From positions 1 through 64,000 of the forward strand of contig JACZKQ010000131.1 in assembly GCA_014859965.1 (NCBI GenBank): 64,000 bases of DNA. The letters are read 5' to 3'. The DNA comes from Phycisphaerae bacterium. Its GTDB lineage: Bacteria; Planctomycetota; Phycisphaerae; Sedimentisphaerales; Anaerohalosphaeraceae. Made by a program: the position numbers and the translations under genes. The notes under the pieces are model-generated. The model made no database searches. It worked only from the letters and a program-made list of their open reading frames with translations, and was not told the origin of the DNA. Below, one piece after another: positions 42,601 to 50,839 of the stretch. Within the stretch, counting starts at the first letter, position 1. The number at the start of each line of letters is the position of its first letter.

Positions 42601-44025
42601 TCACCGCACCAGCAGCAGCGTCAAAGTCAGGTATATGCCCACGCTGATCGAATCGTTGGCGGTCGTCACCAGGGGGCCAGAACTGATCGCAGGATCAATC
42701 CCTATCCGGCGAAACAGGAACGGAAGCAGCAGTCCCAATGTCGTCGAAACCATGATCGCCGTGAACATCGCAGTTCCGAATGCCGCCACGACGTCTGCGT
42801 GTTCGGCAAACGTAAGTTGAGCCACGGGCGTCTCACCTTCGCCGGCCAGCGCTTGAGTCGGGATCAAGGTCGGAAGCACCGCACAGATCAGCCCCCCGAT
42901 CACTCCGCAGCAAATGGCAACCAGCAGGGCGACCCGTACTTCTCGCGCAAAAACCTGGCCGATCCGAAGCGCCGCAAGGTCGCCCGTGGCCAGTCCGCAA
43001 ATAACGATAGCCGATGTCTGGAGCCCCGCGTTGCCGCTGATCGCTGCAATCATGGGCGCAAACGCAAATGCCGTGATAAAAACGTAAAGCAGGTCCGCCT
43101 GGATGAAAACGTTCTTGAAAAACAAAGCCACGATCGCCGTGATCGCCGTCCCCCCGAGGCAGGGCAGCAGCCACGTCATACGCACTCTTGCTGCGTGAAA
43201 AGCCGAAAAACTCTCCAATTCGGCGGCGTCTGTGCCCGCCATTGCGTAAAGATCCTCGGCCGCCTCTTCCTCAGCCACCTCAATCACGCGGTCTGCCGTA
43301 ATCCGCCCGATAAGGCGGTGGTGCTTGTCCAGTACTGGAACCACAATCAGGTTGTTCTTCTTGAAAATGTTCCGAATTTCTTCCTGATCGGCGTCCACCG
43401 TTACGTAGATGGTGTTGGTGTCCACGAGATCCCTGATCATTGTGTTTTCCGGTCGCGTGATCAGGTAGCGAATCCGGACGTCCCCCAAAAAATGCCCTTG
43501 GCGATCCACAACGAAAATGGTGTAAAAATCTTCGTCGATATCTGCCGCCCGGATCTTATTGATTGCCTCCCCAACCGTTGCGTCCTGGCCTACTTTTACG
43601 AGGACGGGGTCCATAATACCACCCGCGGAGTCCTCCGAATAGGTCATCAGCACCTTAATTCGGGCCGCATGGTCCGGCTCGAGGTGCGGCAGTATGTCGT
43701 TTTTCTGCTCATCCTCCAACTCGCCCAGCAGATCCGCCGCGTCGTCAGCGTCCAACTCGCTGATGAGTGCCGCCAGTTCCTCCGTGCCCAACATCTCGAA
43801 AAGGTCGGCCCGAGTCGCCGCATCGACTTTTTCCAGGACCTCCGCCGAGGTTTCCCGCGGCAATATATCGAAAATCCATCGCCGTTCATCGTCAGCAAGG
43901 AGTTCGACAATCTCGGCAATATCGCTGCTGCGCTCCCCCGAGAGCAGGATCCCCAACTCTGCCCGCCGCTCGCTGCCTAACAGACCCTCCACCTGCTCAA
44001 ACAGTTGTTTCTGGTCTTCCGCCAT
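42601..44025 (-). CDS. mgtE: MgtE-family magnesium transporter
   Basis: A 474-residue protein; the ATG at 44025 has GGAAAGGA upstream. Domains in order: the MgtE N-domain superhelix (about 5-130, LLADDERRWIFDILP, LDADDAADLLGELEDE), two CBS domains (about 135-255; GGIMDPVLVKVG, LIVVPVLDKHHRLIGRITADR) and five membrane helices with PMIAAISGNAGLQTSAIVICGLA, the pore signature including the acidic selectivity region. It imports Mg2+ as a dimer and is gated by Mg2+ bound between N and CBS domains. It stands alone with its own promoter. Length and motifs are normal. Confidence 0.93.
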   Translation of the reverse strand: MAEDQKQLFEQVEGLLGSERRAELGILLSGERSSDIAEIVELLADDERRWIFDILPRETSAEVLEKVDAATRADLFEMLGTEELAALISELDADDAADLLGELEDEQKNDILPHLEPDHAARIKVLMTYSEDSAGGIMDPVLVKVGQDATVGEAINKIRAADIDEDFYTIFVVDRQGHFLGDVRIRYLITRPENTMIRDLVDTNTIYVTVDADQEEIRNIFKKNNLIVVPVLDKHHRLIGRITADRVIEVAEEEAAEDLYAMAGTDAAELESFSAFHAARVRMTWLLPCLGGTAITAIVALFFKNVFIQADLLYVFITAFAFAPMIAAISGNAGLQTSAIVICGLATGDLAALRIGQVFAREVRVALLVAICCGVIGGLICAVLPTLIPTQALAGEGETPVAQLTFAEHADVVAAFGTAMFTAIMVSTTLGLLLPFLFRRIGIDPAISSGPLVTTANDSISVGIYLTLTLLLVR

Positions 44026-44072
44026 GCGTCCTTTCCAGCGTTGCGGCCCTTTTTGAATGCACACCGCTAATG

Positions 44073-44101
44073 ATTAGAACCGATTCCGCATGCTTTAGCA
44101 A
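44073..44101 (-). promoter_or_regulatory. Candidate promoter of mgtE
   Basis: On the minus strand TTGCTA (44101-44096), 17-nt spacer, TCTAAT (44078-44073), about 40 nt before the start codon. No Mg-sensing riboswitch fold was recognised in the short leader. Confidence 0.5.
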
Positions 44102-44134
44102 GACTGTAAAAATACGCTGCAAGCGAATTTATCC

Positions 44135-44163
44135 TTTACCTCGAACCCCCAACTTTGTACAAT
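44135..44163 (+). promoter_or_regulatory. Candidate promoter of the exported protein gene
   Basis: TTTACC (44135-44140), 17-nt spacer, TACAAT (44158-44163), about 38 nt before the start codon. Confidence 0.5.
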
Positions 44164-44206
44164 ATATACGGGTGTAGTTCGGTCAAAAATGAGAGGGTAT
44201 TAAGTG

Positions 44207-44848
44207 ATGAAAACTTCGGTCTGTGTTTTATTTCTGGCGGCCGTCGGCGCCTTCAATGTCGTTGCGGGCACCTATCCGGAGCCTGCAATAGTACAGTCGC
44301 CCACTCAGTGGACGCTCAATGTCGCCTATGATCAGCCCCAGCAGATCACGGTCAAACTGCCCGGCGACAAAGATTCAAAACGCTTTTGGTACATCATCCT
44401 TACACTGACCAACGAAAGCACTGTCGCCGACGCCCCGTTCTATCCCTTCTGCCAGCTTATGACCGACACCTTTCAAATCGTCACCGCCAAGGGTGTCCGC
44501 AAGGAAATCTTCGACCTTATTAAGATCAAGCACCAGGGAAGCTATCCGTTTCTTGAGCGGCTCGATTACGTTGACAATAAGGTCCTCCAGGGCGCCGACA
44601 ACGCAGTTGATGTGGTTGTCATATGGCCCGACTTCGCCCCTCAGGCAAAAGAGGTCACTCTGTTCATCGCCGGCCTCAGCAACGAAACGCGGGCCATTAA
44701 TCATCCTTCCCAAAAAGACGAAAACGGCAATCCTGAATTGGTGTTCCTGCGAAAAACTCTCGCCCTCAAATACGGCATCGGCGGCGATCCCCAACTCCGG
44801 CACGCCGCGGCATTGCGATTCATAGACCAGAATTGGGTCATGCGCTGA
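44207..44848 (+). CDS. Exported protein of unknown function
   Basis: A 213-residue protein with a signal peptide (KTSVCVLFLAAVGAFNVVAG). ATG 44207 is chosen; GTG 44204 just before it is equally placed behind GAGGG. The mature part is beta-rich: WTLNVAYDQPQQITVKL, FWYIILTLTNEST, VTLFIAGLSNETR. It looks like an immunoglobulin-like or 'conserved planctomycete' exported domain, with PFYPFCQLMTDTFQIV holding its only mature cysteine. No catalytic motif is visible. It lies convergent with htpX and divergent from mgtE, and is probably transcribed alone. Function unknown. Confidence 0.7.
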   Translation: MKTSVCVLFLAAVGAFNVVAGTYPEPAIVQSPTQWTLNVAYDQPQQITVKLPGDKDSKRFWYIILTLTNESTVADAPFYPFCQLMTDTFQIVTAKGVRKEIFDLIKIKHQGSYPFLERLDYVDNKVLQGADNAVDVVVIWPDFAPQAKEVTLFIAGLSNETRAINHPSQKDENGNPELVFLRKTLALKYGIGGDPQLRHAAALRFIDQNWVMR

Positions 44849-44896
44849 CCTGCTGAAAGGGGTCGCGTACCGCGATGCCAGGCCGATATGCTGCAG

Positions 44897-46114
44897 CTAT
44901 CCGTGTACTGAGGAAATCCGTCCGCAGCGAGGGCATTTCACCTGGTCGCCTTTGAAGTTCGGCGGAACCTTCATTTTGATACCGCACGCACACGTCAGAA
45001 ACGCGAATCCGCTGACCTTCCGCATGATGTCCCCCACATCACGCATCTGCTTTCGCTGGCCCGTTTCGCGTTTGCCTTCGGCGCTTGCCTGACGCAATTC
45101 GACAGGTTCGGCCTGCTTTGCCTCTCCGGCAGGAATCACGCTTGCCCTGCCCACCGTCTGGCTGTAAGCATCCGAATAATCCTTGAATGACGCGCCGCGG
45201 GACATGTTTCGAAGTATCCGGATCCGCTCTTCAATAGGCGGGTGGGTGCTGTGCAGATGGGCTGCCTTGCGGCCTTTGAAAGGCAGCGAGATGTACATAG
45301 GGGCCGTGACTTTGTTGGCCGCCTCAAGCGGCGTCCGGTCGCCGGCGATCTTTTCCAGCGCGCTGGCCAGGCCCTCGGGATATCGCGTCAGCCGGACCGC
45401 CCCGGCATCGGCAAGATACTCCCGCCGCCGCGAAAGCGCAAAGTACAGAAGCTGCGCCATAATCGGGGCCAGAATCGCCGCTATAAGTGCGATCACCACC
45501 ATCACGATCTGCCCGCCCCCCTGGTTTGAAGATGACCGTGACGAATACCGCCGGCTCGAACCCATCCCGCCGTAAAGCATGCCCCGCAGAAACACCTGAC
45601 TCAACAGCACGATGCTGCCCAACATTACCCCGGCCAGCGTCACAAACAGAATGTCACGGTTGACGATGTGGCTCATTTCGTGCGCGATTACGCCCTGCAG
45701 TTCATCGCGGTTCAACTTGGCCAGCAATCCCGCTGTCACCGCCACCGACGCCGTTTCAGGACTTCGCCCTGTTGCAAACGCATTCGGCGACGCTTCATTA
45801 ATGATGTACACCTTGGGCATCTTCGGGAGGTTGGCCGCGATCTTCATTTCCTCGACCACGTTGAACAGTTGCGGGTGCACCTCGTGCGTAACCGGCACCG
45901 CCTTGCTCGATGCCAGCAGTATCTGGTCCCCCGCGGCAAAGCTCACCAGCATCAGCACCAGCCACACCGCCGTGGCGATGATCAGGCCGATGAATCCCCC
46001 CTCGGGGCCGCCAAAAGCAAGTCCCATCACAAAGCCCAGACCCGCCAGCGCAAGCGCCATCGTGCCCAACAGAAGGACAGAGTTCCGCTTGTTAACCCGT
46101 ATCTGTTCCCACAT
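44897..46114 (-). CDS. htpX: HtpX-like M48 membrane metallopeptidase with C-terminal zinc ribbon
   Basis: A 405-residue protein. Two N-terminal membrane helices (about 12-58) are followed by the M48 zinc site VIAHEMSHIVNRD (HExxH near residue 140) and two more hydrophobic segments around 155-225; the third ligand Glu is in SRRREYLADAGAVRLT. HtpX is usually 280-300 residues. Here a linker of about 70 residues and a C-terminal ribbon, CACGIKMKVPPNFKGDQVKCPRCG, are added. HtpX degrades misfolded membrane proteins together with other quality-control proteases. It lies downstream of lemA in the same direction, an arrangement common in many bacteria. Confidence 0.88.
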   Translation of the reverse strand: MWEQIRVNKRNSVLLLGTMALALAGLGFVMGLAFGGPEGGFIGLIIATAVWLVLMLVSFAAGDQILLASSKAVPVTHEVHPQLFNVVEEMKIAANLPKMPKVYIINEASPNAFATGRSPETASVAVTAGLLAKLNRDELQGVIAHEMSHIVNRDILFVTLAGVMLGSIVLLSQVFLRGMLYGGMGSSRRYSSRSSSNQGGGQIVMVVIALIAAILAPIMAQLLYFALSRRREYLADAGAVRLTRYPEGLASALEKIAGDRTPLEAANKVTAPMYISLPFKGRKAAHLHSTHPPIEERIRILRNMSRGASFKDYSDAYSQTVGRASVIPAGEAKQAEPVELRQASAEGKRETGQRKQMRDVGDIMRKVSGFAFLTCACGIKMKVPPNFKGDQVKCPRCGRISSVHG

Positions 46115-46211
46115 AATCAGCGCGCCGCCTCATCTTAACCTGTCACACGGGCAGCCCGCCCGTGGTTCCAAAACCAAAATATCACTCATGGCAGCATGCT
46201 CATCGCCGCAA

Positions 46212-46769
46212 TCACGAAAAGCTCACCTTCGGAACCTCGCGCTCGGCGGCATTCTCAATTTCGAAGAATTCGCGCTTGGTGAAGTTGAACATCCCAGCCA
46301 CCACGTTCGACGGGAACATCTGTATCTTGTTATTGTAGAACAAGACCTGATCGTTGTAGCCCTGCCGTGCAAAGGCAATCTTGTTTTCCGTGCTCGTCAA
46401 CTCTTCCTGAAGCGAAAGGAAATTCTGATTCGCCTTCAAATCAGGATAATTCTCCACGACAAGCATGAACTTGCTCAACGCATCGCTCAGCATGCCCTCT
46501 GCTTTCGACGCCTGATCCACCGTCCGCGCCCCCATCGCCTCACTGCGCGCCTTGGTAATGCTCTCGAAGGTCCCCCGTTCGTGCTGCATGTAGCCCTTGG
46601 CCGTCTCTACGAGATTCGGAATTAAATCGTGCCGCCGCTTCAACTGCACGTCGATCTGCGACCATGCATTATCCACCTGGTTCCGCAGACGCACAAGGGC
46701 GTTGAATATCCCAACAAGGGACATGATAACCAAAAGAATAATCCCGCCGACGATAATCAATGGCCACAT
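46212..46769 (-). CDS. lemA: LemA family protein
   Basis: A 185-residue protein with one N-terminal membrane helix (LIIVGGIILLVIMSLVGIF) and the helical LemA domain: NQVDNAWSQIDVQLKRRHDLIPNLVETAKGY, LSKFMLVVENYPDLKANQNFLSLQEEL and IAFARQGYNDQVLFYNNKIQMFPSNVVAG, close to the family consensus. The helices face out from the inner membrane. The molecular role of LemA is unclear; it is regularly found with HtpX or YgcG-type proteins, as here, where htpX follows 97 nt downstream. Length is typical. Confidence 0.92.
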   Translation of the reverse strand: MWPLIIVGGIILLVIMSLVGIFNALVRLRNQVDNAWSQIDVQLKRRHDLIPNLVETAKGYMQHERGTFESITKARSEAMGARTVDQASKAEGMLSDALSKFMLVVENYPDLKANQNFLSLQEELTSTENKIAFARQGYNDQVLFYNNKIQMFPSNVVAGMFNFTKREFFEIENAAEREVPKVSFS

Positions 46770-46826
46770 GACATGTCTCCTTCTCGAATTTGCATTACCT
46801 CGTCAATATCTGACATCGCTTTGATG

Positions 46827-46854
46827 ATAATATCACACATCCATTTTGCGTCAA
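46827..46854 (-). promoter_or_regulatory. Sigma70-type promoter of the lemA-htpX unit
   Basis: On the minus strand TTGACG (46854-46849), 16-nt spacer, TATTAT (46832-46827), about 60 nt ahead of the lemA ATG. Confidence 0.65.
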
Positions 46855-46941
46855 CAAGTCTTTCCGGCACACATACAGACGCACCCGCTCCGGCCGCGTG
46901 ACGGTCTTTTTGATGAACCATTGAACTTTACACGACGCCGA

Positions 46942-47943
46942 TCATCCCTTTGTTCGCCGCCGACCCGCTTCATACGGTCCGTATGTCGCCCGCACGTGTT
47001 CCATCCACCATCGGATGCCCGGATCGTCCGCTCCCCCGTACCCGCCGACCCGAGCGTTCGGCCCAAACGGCGCCACGCACTGGAGCCACGTCGAGGCCAA
47101 CATATACCCGAACCCGGCCTTCAGATGGGCATCGGTCCGCCGAATCTGGTCCGCCTTCATAGCGTCCGTGTACACACCGATGTTGATATAGTTGTAATAG
47201 CCGTCGCGTTTGCTGTAGCTGCCCCAGTACCCGCCCGGGGCGTTCGCAGGCGTCGCCTCGCTCTCGATGTACGGCCTGCCGGCGGGCCTTTCGCTGTGAT
47301 GAATCCCGAGGTCCGCCTCGGCAGGGCAGGGGCCCCGGAAGTTCGTCGCAATCACGCACCGCGGATCGGCCTTCTTGCCCGCTATCACCATCCTTCGGTT
47401 GTCGAACTTCCTGGCCGCCCGCGCCATCCCCTCGTTGTCCACGTCCACAAACACATTACGATAATCGTGCTCCTTGAGCCACCGCACAGTATTCGCGACC
47501 GCCGCCTCCGCTTCCGCCTGCCCCCAGCCATCCCACTTGGCCGCGCTCGTACTCCAATAAAGGCACCCCACCAGCACCACCATACCCCGCGCATCGGCCG
47601 CGGCGATAATCCGCCCCATCCGTGCGGCATACACCGGGTCGAGCGTCGCATCCTCCCGGTACCCCTTCACGTCCCCGAAGCGCGACCCCATGAAATACAC
47701 GCCCACCGTATTCATGCCGTAAGACGCATACACATCAAGCTGGGCGATCAGTTCATCGGCGGTCGCATCCGAGATCAGCGCATTGGAACATCGCAAACCG
47801 ACAACCAGAAAAGGCTCGCCATTCAGATACGTCTTGTCCCCCTCCACGCTGAACACATACCGCCCGCCGAACGCACACCCGCATGCAGCAGCCAGCCCCA
47901 CCAGGATCACAAGTGCAAAACGTCTTCCCGCTCCACGCACCAT
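46942..47943 (-). CDS. Lipoprotein with a glycoside hydrolase-like TIM barrel
   Basis: A 333-residue protein; AGGAGGAC sets the start at 47943. The leader ends in a lipobox (VGLAAAC, Cys at about 20), so it should be a lipoprotein. The body reads like a clan GH-A barrel: FLVVGLRCSNALISDATADELIAQLDVYASYGMNTVGVYF, then GMVVLVGCLYWS, VFVDVDNEGMARAA (the Asn-Glu pair typical of an acid/base at the end of strand 4) and PYIESEATPAN (a possible nucleophile Glu). I cannot assign a GH family. It follows galM in the same direction but after a terminator, so it is probably transcribed by read-through or from its own promoter. Confidence 0.6.
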   Translation of the reverse strand: MVRGAGRRFALVILVGLAAACGCAFGGRYVFSVEGDKTYLNGEPFLVVGLRCSNALISDATADELIAQLDVYASYGMNTVGVYFMGSRFGDVKGYREDATLDPVYAARMGRIIAAADARGMVVLVGCLYWSTSAAKWDGWGQAEAEAAVANTVRWLKEHDYRNVFVDVDNEGMARAARKFDNRRMVIAGKKADPRCVIATNFRGPCPAEADLGIHHSERPAGRPYIESEATPANAPGGYWGSYSKRDGYYNYINIGVYTDAMKADQIRRTDAHLKAGFGYMLASTWLQCVAPFGPNARVGGYGGADDPGIRWWMEHVRATYGPYEAGRRRTKG

Positions 47944-47956
47944 CACGTCCTCCTGT

Positions 47957-47993
47957 AAAAAAAGCAGGGCGGGGCAAGGCCTGCCCCGCCCTG
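47957..47993 (-). terminator. Intrinsic terminator after galM
   Basis: On the minus strand CAGGGCGGGGCA and TGCCCCGCCCTG, a perfect 12-bp stem, followed by CTTTTTTTA. The T-run ends close to the start of the lipoprotein gene, with AGGAGG following at once. Confidence 0.85.
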
Positions 47994-48020
47994 AATCAAA
48001 TGCAAAATGTAAACGACGTG

Positions 48021-49145
48021 TTACTCCGCCAGGAATCGATAAATCGTCGTATGCCGATACGTCTCGCCCGGCCGCAGCACCACCGACGGCCACTCCGGCT
48101 TGTTCGGCGAATCCGGATAATGCTGCGTCTCCAGGCAGAACGCCGCATGCTTGTTATAGACCGCGCCCTTGCCCTTGTTCGACCCGTCCAGGAAGTTGCC
48201 CGTATAGAACTGCACGCCCGGTTCGGTCGTCAGCACCTCCATGACGCGCCCGCTCTTCGGATCGGCCGCCCGCGCCGCAAGCGCCATCGCACCGCCGCCG
48301 CTGTTGAGCACGTAGTTGTGATCGTAGCCGCCGCCCTGCACGTCCTTGATCCGCGCGCCGATCGCCGTCGGCTTCGTGAAGTCCATCACCGTCCCCGCCA
48401 CCGGCGCCAGCTCGCCCGTCGGAATCAGCCCGTCGTCCACCGGCGTATACCGGTCCGCTGCAATCATCATCATGTGCCCGAGGATGTCCCCCGAATCATG
48501 CCCGGCCAGATTAAAGTACCCGTGGTGCGTCAGGTTCAAAACAGTCGCCTTGTCCGTCGTCGCCGTGTAGTCGATCTTCAACTCGTTGGCGTTGGTCAGC
48601 TCGTAAACCACCGTACTGGTCAGCGTCCCCGGATACCCCTCCTCCATATCCGCACTCACGTACGTCAGCTTCACACCCACGCTGTCCGCCGTCTTCACTT
48701 CCCGGGCCTTCCAAACCCTCTTGTCGAACCCCGCGATCCCGCCGTGCAGATGGTTTTCGTCGTTGTTCGTCGCTAACGTATACTCCACGCCGTCCAGCGT
48801 GAACTTGCCCTTGGCGATCCGGTTGCCATAGCGTCCGACCAGCGCCCCAAAATAAGGATGCCCCGCCTCATACTCGGCTAACGTCTTGAATCCGCAGACC
48901 ACGTCGGCCATCTGCCCGCTGGCGTCCGGCACGTACAGTTCCGTCACGATCCCGCCGTACGTTGCGATCTTCGCCTTGGCCCCTTTGGCGTTGACTAACG
49001 TATAAAGATCGACCGCCTCGCCCGCCTTCGTCTTGCCCCAGCTTTCCTTACTAATGCTCATTGCGCCGTCTTCCTTTTCAACTTTCACCGCACACCCGTT
49101 CAAACAAACCGCCCCAGCCAACAGCAAAACCCAGATTGTTCTCAT
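48021..49145 (-). CDS. galM: Aldose 1-epimerase (galactose mutarotase), lipoprotein
   Basis: A 374-residue protein with a lipoprotein leader (LLLAGAVCLNGCA, Cys18). The GalM body is complete: ATYGGIVTELYVPD, GALVGRYGNRIAKGKF, NNDENHLHGGIAGFDKRVW (substrate His), LTHHGYFNLAG (catalytic-site His) and CLETQHYPDSPN with the general-base Glu near the C-terminus. It interconverts alpha and beta anomers of aldoses, here outside the cytoplasm, which suits free sugars released by surface glycosidases. It is 15 nt downstream of the zinc-ribbon gene and ends at a strong terminator. Confidence 0.93.
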   Translation of the reverse strand: MRTIWVLLLAGAVCLNGCAVKVEKEDGAMSISKESWGKTKAGEAVDLYTLVNAKGAKAKIATYGGIVTELYVPDASGQMADVVCGFKTLAEYEAGHPYFGALVGRYGNRIAKGKFTLDGVEYTLATNNDENHLHGGIAGFDKRVWKAREVKTADSVGVKLTYVSADMEEGYPGTLTSTVVYELTNANELKIDYTATTDKATVLNLTHHGYFNLAGHDSGDILGHMMMIAADRYTPVDDGLIPTGELAPVAGTVMDFTKPTAIGARIKDVQGGGYDHNYVLNSGGGAMALAARAADPKSGRVMEVLTTEPGVQFYTGNFLDGSNKGKGAVYNKHAAFCLETQHYPDSPNKPEWPSVVLRPGETYRHTTIYRFLAE

Positions 49146-49160
49146 AGCAAGCTCCCTTAG

Positions 49161-49580
49161 TCAATTCACATTGTTTTCGCCATTCGATTCTTTTCCAGCG
49201 CCGAACATCTCCTTCAGCAATTTCTGGACCTTGTGCTCCTCGTCGAAATCCGCCCCCGCAAAGATCGCTTCCAGTTCCCCCTTGTCGAACCACAGCCCGT
49301 CGGCCCTGCAGCACCGATCAATCAGCACCCGCTGCTCCGCCGGCCCGACCAGCACCTTCTCCATCTTCTTCAAACAGATCGGGCACTTGCGAGGCTTTTC
49401 TCCCGACCCTGTGGCCGCCGCAAACGACGCCACCACCGCACGCCCCTTACCCGAATCCCCCAGCAGCATTTCCAACTCACCGGCATCCAGCCATATCCCC
49501 CCGCACCCCAGGCAATGATCGATCTCCACCTCGTGGAGTTCCAGCGTGATCATCGCTTCGCGGCAAACCGGACAGTCCAT
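49161..49580 (-). CDS. Zinc-ribbon protein (zf-TFIIB type)
   Basis: A 139-residue soluble protein beginning MDCPVC, with two TFIIB-type ribbons. Ribbon 1: CPVC at 3-6 and CLGCGGIWLDAGELEMLL; ribbon 2: CPICLKKMEK and a CCRADGLWFDKGELEAI block. The ATG at 49580 has GAGGTG ahead of it. PF13453 proteins of this sort are common in bacteria and poorly understood. Cotranscribed with galM by position. A related protein is encoded at 60457-61005. Confidence 0.8.
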   Translation of the reverse strand: MDCPVCREAMITLELHEVEIDHCLGCGGIWLDAGELEMLLGDSGKGRAVVASFAAATGSGEKPRKCPICLKKMEKVLVGPAEQRVLIDRCCRADGLWFDKGELEAIFAGADFDEEHKVQKLLKEMFGAGKESNGENNVN

Positions 49581-49669
49581 AATCAGCACCTCAAAATAAA
49601 CAAGACAGCCAGCCATCCTAACCCCTGCCGGCGCCCCCGTCAACCCAGAAACCCGCGATGCGGCATCCG

Positions 49670-50464
49670 TCAGTAAACGGGCTTGTGCCGACGCTTCCTG
49701 AGCACGCTGCAGCGATGGCGCACCTTCTGTCGAAAAAGGCCCTTGTCTCCGCGAAAGTCGGTTCCGAAGTACGAGTCGAAGAACACGTCCTTCAACGCGT
49801 CATCGAAATACTCACCGAGCATGCTGAACTCCAGCGCACCGAGGTTGCGTATCTTTTCAGACTCGCCTTTGACGCCCGCCCTCATGCGATGGAGGTCGAT
49901 AATGGCCAGACCGTATCCTTCGTCGTGTGTTTCGAGGAAAAGGTGCCACACATAGAGATCCGGCATGCTGACCGCGGCATTGTGGATCTTGCGGACAAAC
50001 CGCCCCATGGCCGCCACGACGGCCTCCTTGTTGTAGCGCCCCGTTTGGGCCCACGATTGGCCGACAAACTCGCTCAGGCAGCGGCCCGGCAGTTCTTCCG
50101 TGATAAGAAACGATTGTCGCTCCAGACCAAAGAGCATGTGCTCGCCGCAGCACAGGGGACGGTAGGTTCCGATGCCGTTGTGCAGCAGGATGCTGGCGTT
50201 GTGCCATTCGCAGCCGGCCTGCGAACACAGCCGGCCGAAACTGCGCCGTGCGAAGAGCATGTCCTTTATGTGCGGATGAAAGAATCGCTTCATAAAAAGC
50301 GTTTTCTTTCGGCCGCCGGCGTCCAGTGAAAACTTCACCACATCCCGGTTGCGATTGCGGTTGATGAGCGTGCCGCCATTGAAATGGAAGAAATCCTCGA
50401 ACCGACTCAGCCCGGCCTGCTCGAACCAAGCGGCCGTATTCTCTGCAAATTCCACTGTCGTCAT
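49670..50464 (-). CDS. Lipopolysaccharide core kinase (WaaP/Kdo kinase)-like protein
   Basis: About 264 residues. The C-terminal half has PDLYVWHLFLETHDEG and LAIIDLHRMRAG, matching the catalytic loop (RDLYxxHFLL) and the metal site (IDLHR) of the WaaP/RfaP-Kdo kinase family. The base Asp is kept, though the preceding residue is Pro rather than Arg. The start is uncertain: the chosen ATG (50464) lines up with usual family N-termini (AAWFEQAGLSRFEDFFHFNGG), while earlier starts at 50488 and 50638 exist. It would phosphorylate a sugar of an LPS-like molecule. It is divergent from lptF-lptG, the LPS export permeases, which supports an envelope role. Confidence 0.72.
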   Translation of the reverse strand: MTTVEFAENTAAWFEQAGLSRFEDFFHFNGGTLINRNRNRDVVKFSLDAGGRKKTLFMKRFFHPHIKDMLFARRSFGRLCSQAGCEWHNASILLHNGIGTYRPLCCGEHMLFGLERQSFLITEELPGRCLSEFVGQSWAQTGRYNKEAVVAAMGRFVRKIHNAAVSMPDLYVWHLFLETHDEGYGLAIIDLHRMRAGVKGESEKIRNLGALEFSMLGEYFDDALKDVFFDSYFGTDFRGDKGLFRQKVRHRCSVLRKRRHKPVY

Positions 50465-50839
50465 GCCCAAGGTTCCGTTGCTCCACATTAACAAAGTTTC
50501 GCTTATGATGCGCCCTGCCGGCCGTTCGTTTCGCTTCACGCACGCGATCAGCGGCCCCGCCGAATTCTGTCGCGGATTTCTGAAAGTGCCCAAAAATCCG
50601 GCGCCGAAGATCCGTTGCCCGTGTCGGCATTGGAACACAGCGGCCCGATAAAATCAACGTCCTTATACGCTTTCCGCCGATTATAAAATCATTTCGAGAC
50701 GAATGCGCCTTTCGCCGGCGGCGCGATCTGAACAAATATACAACTTGCCGCCAACTTACACGGAATTTAGTTGCATTCCAATGATTTTGTGCAAAAATAA
50801 CTGTTGATAAAAACGGACGTTCGGCAATACGGAAGCACA

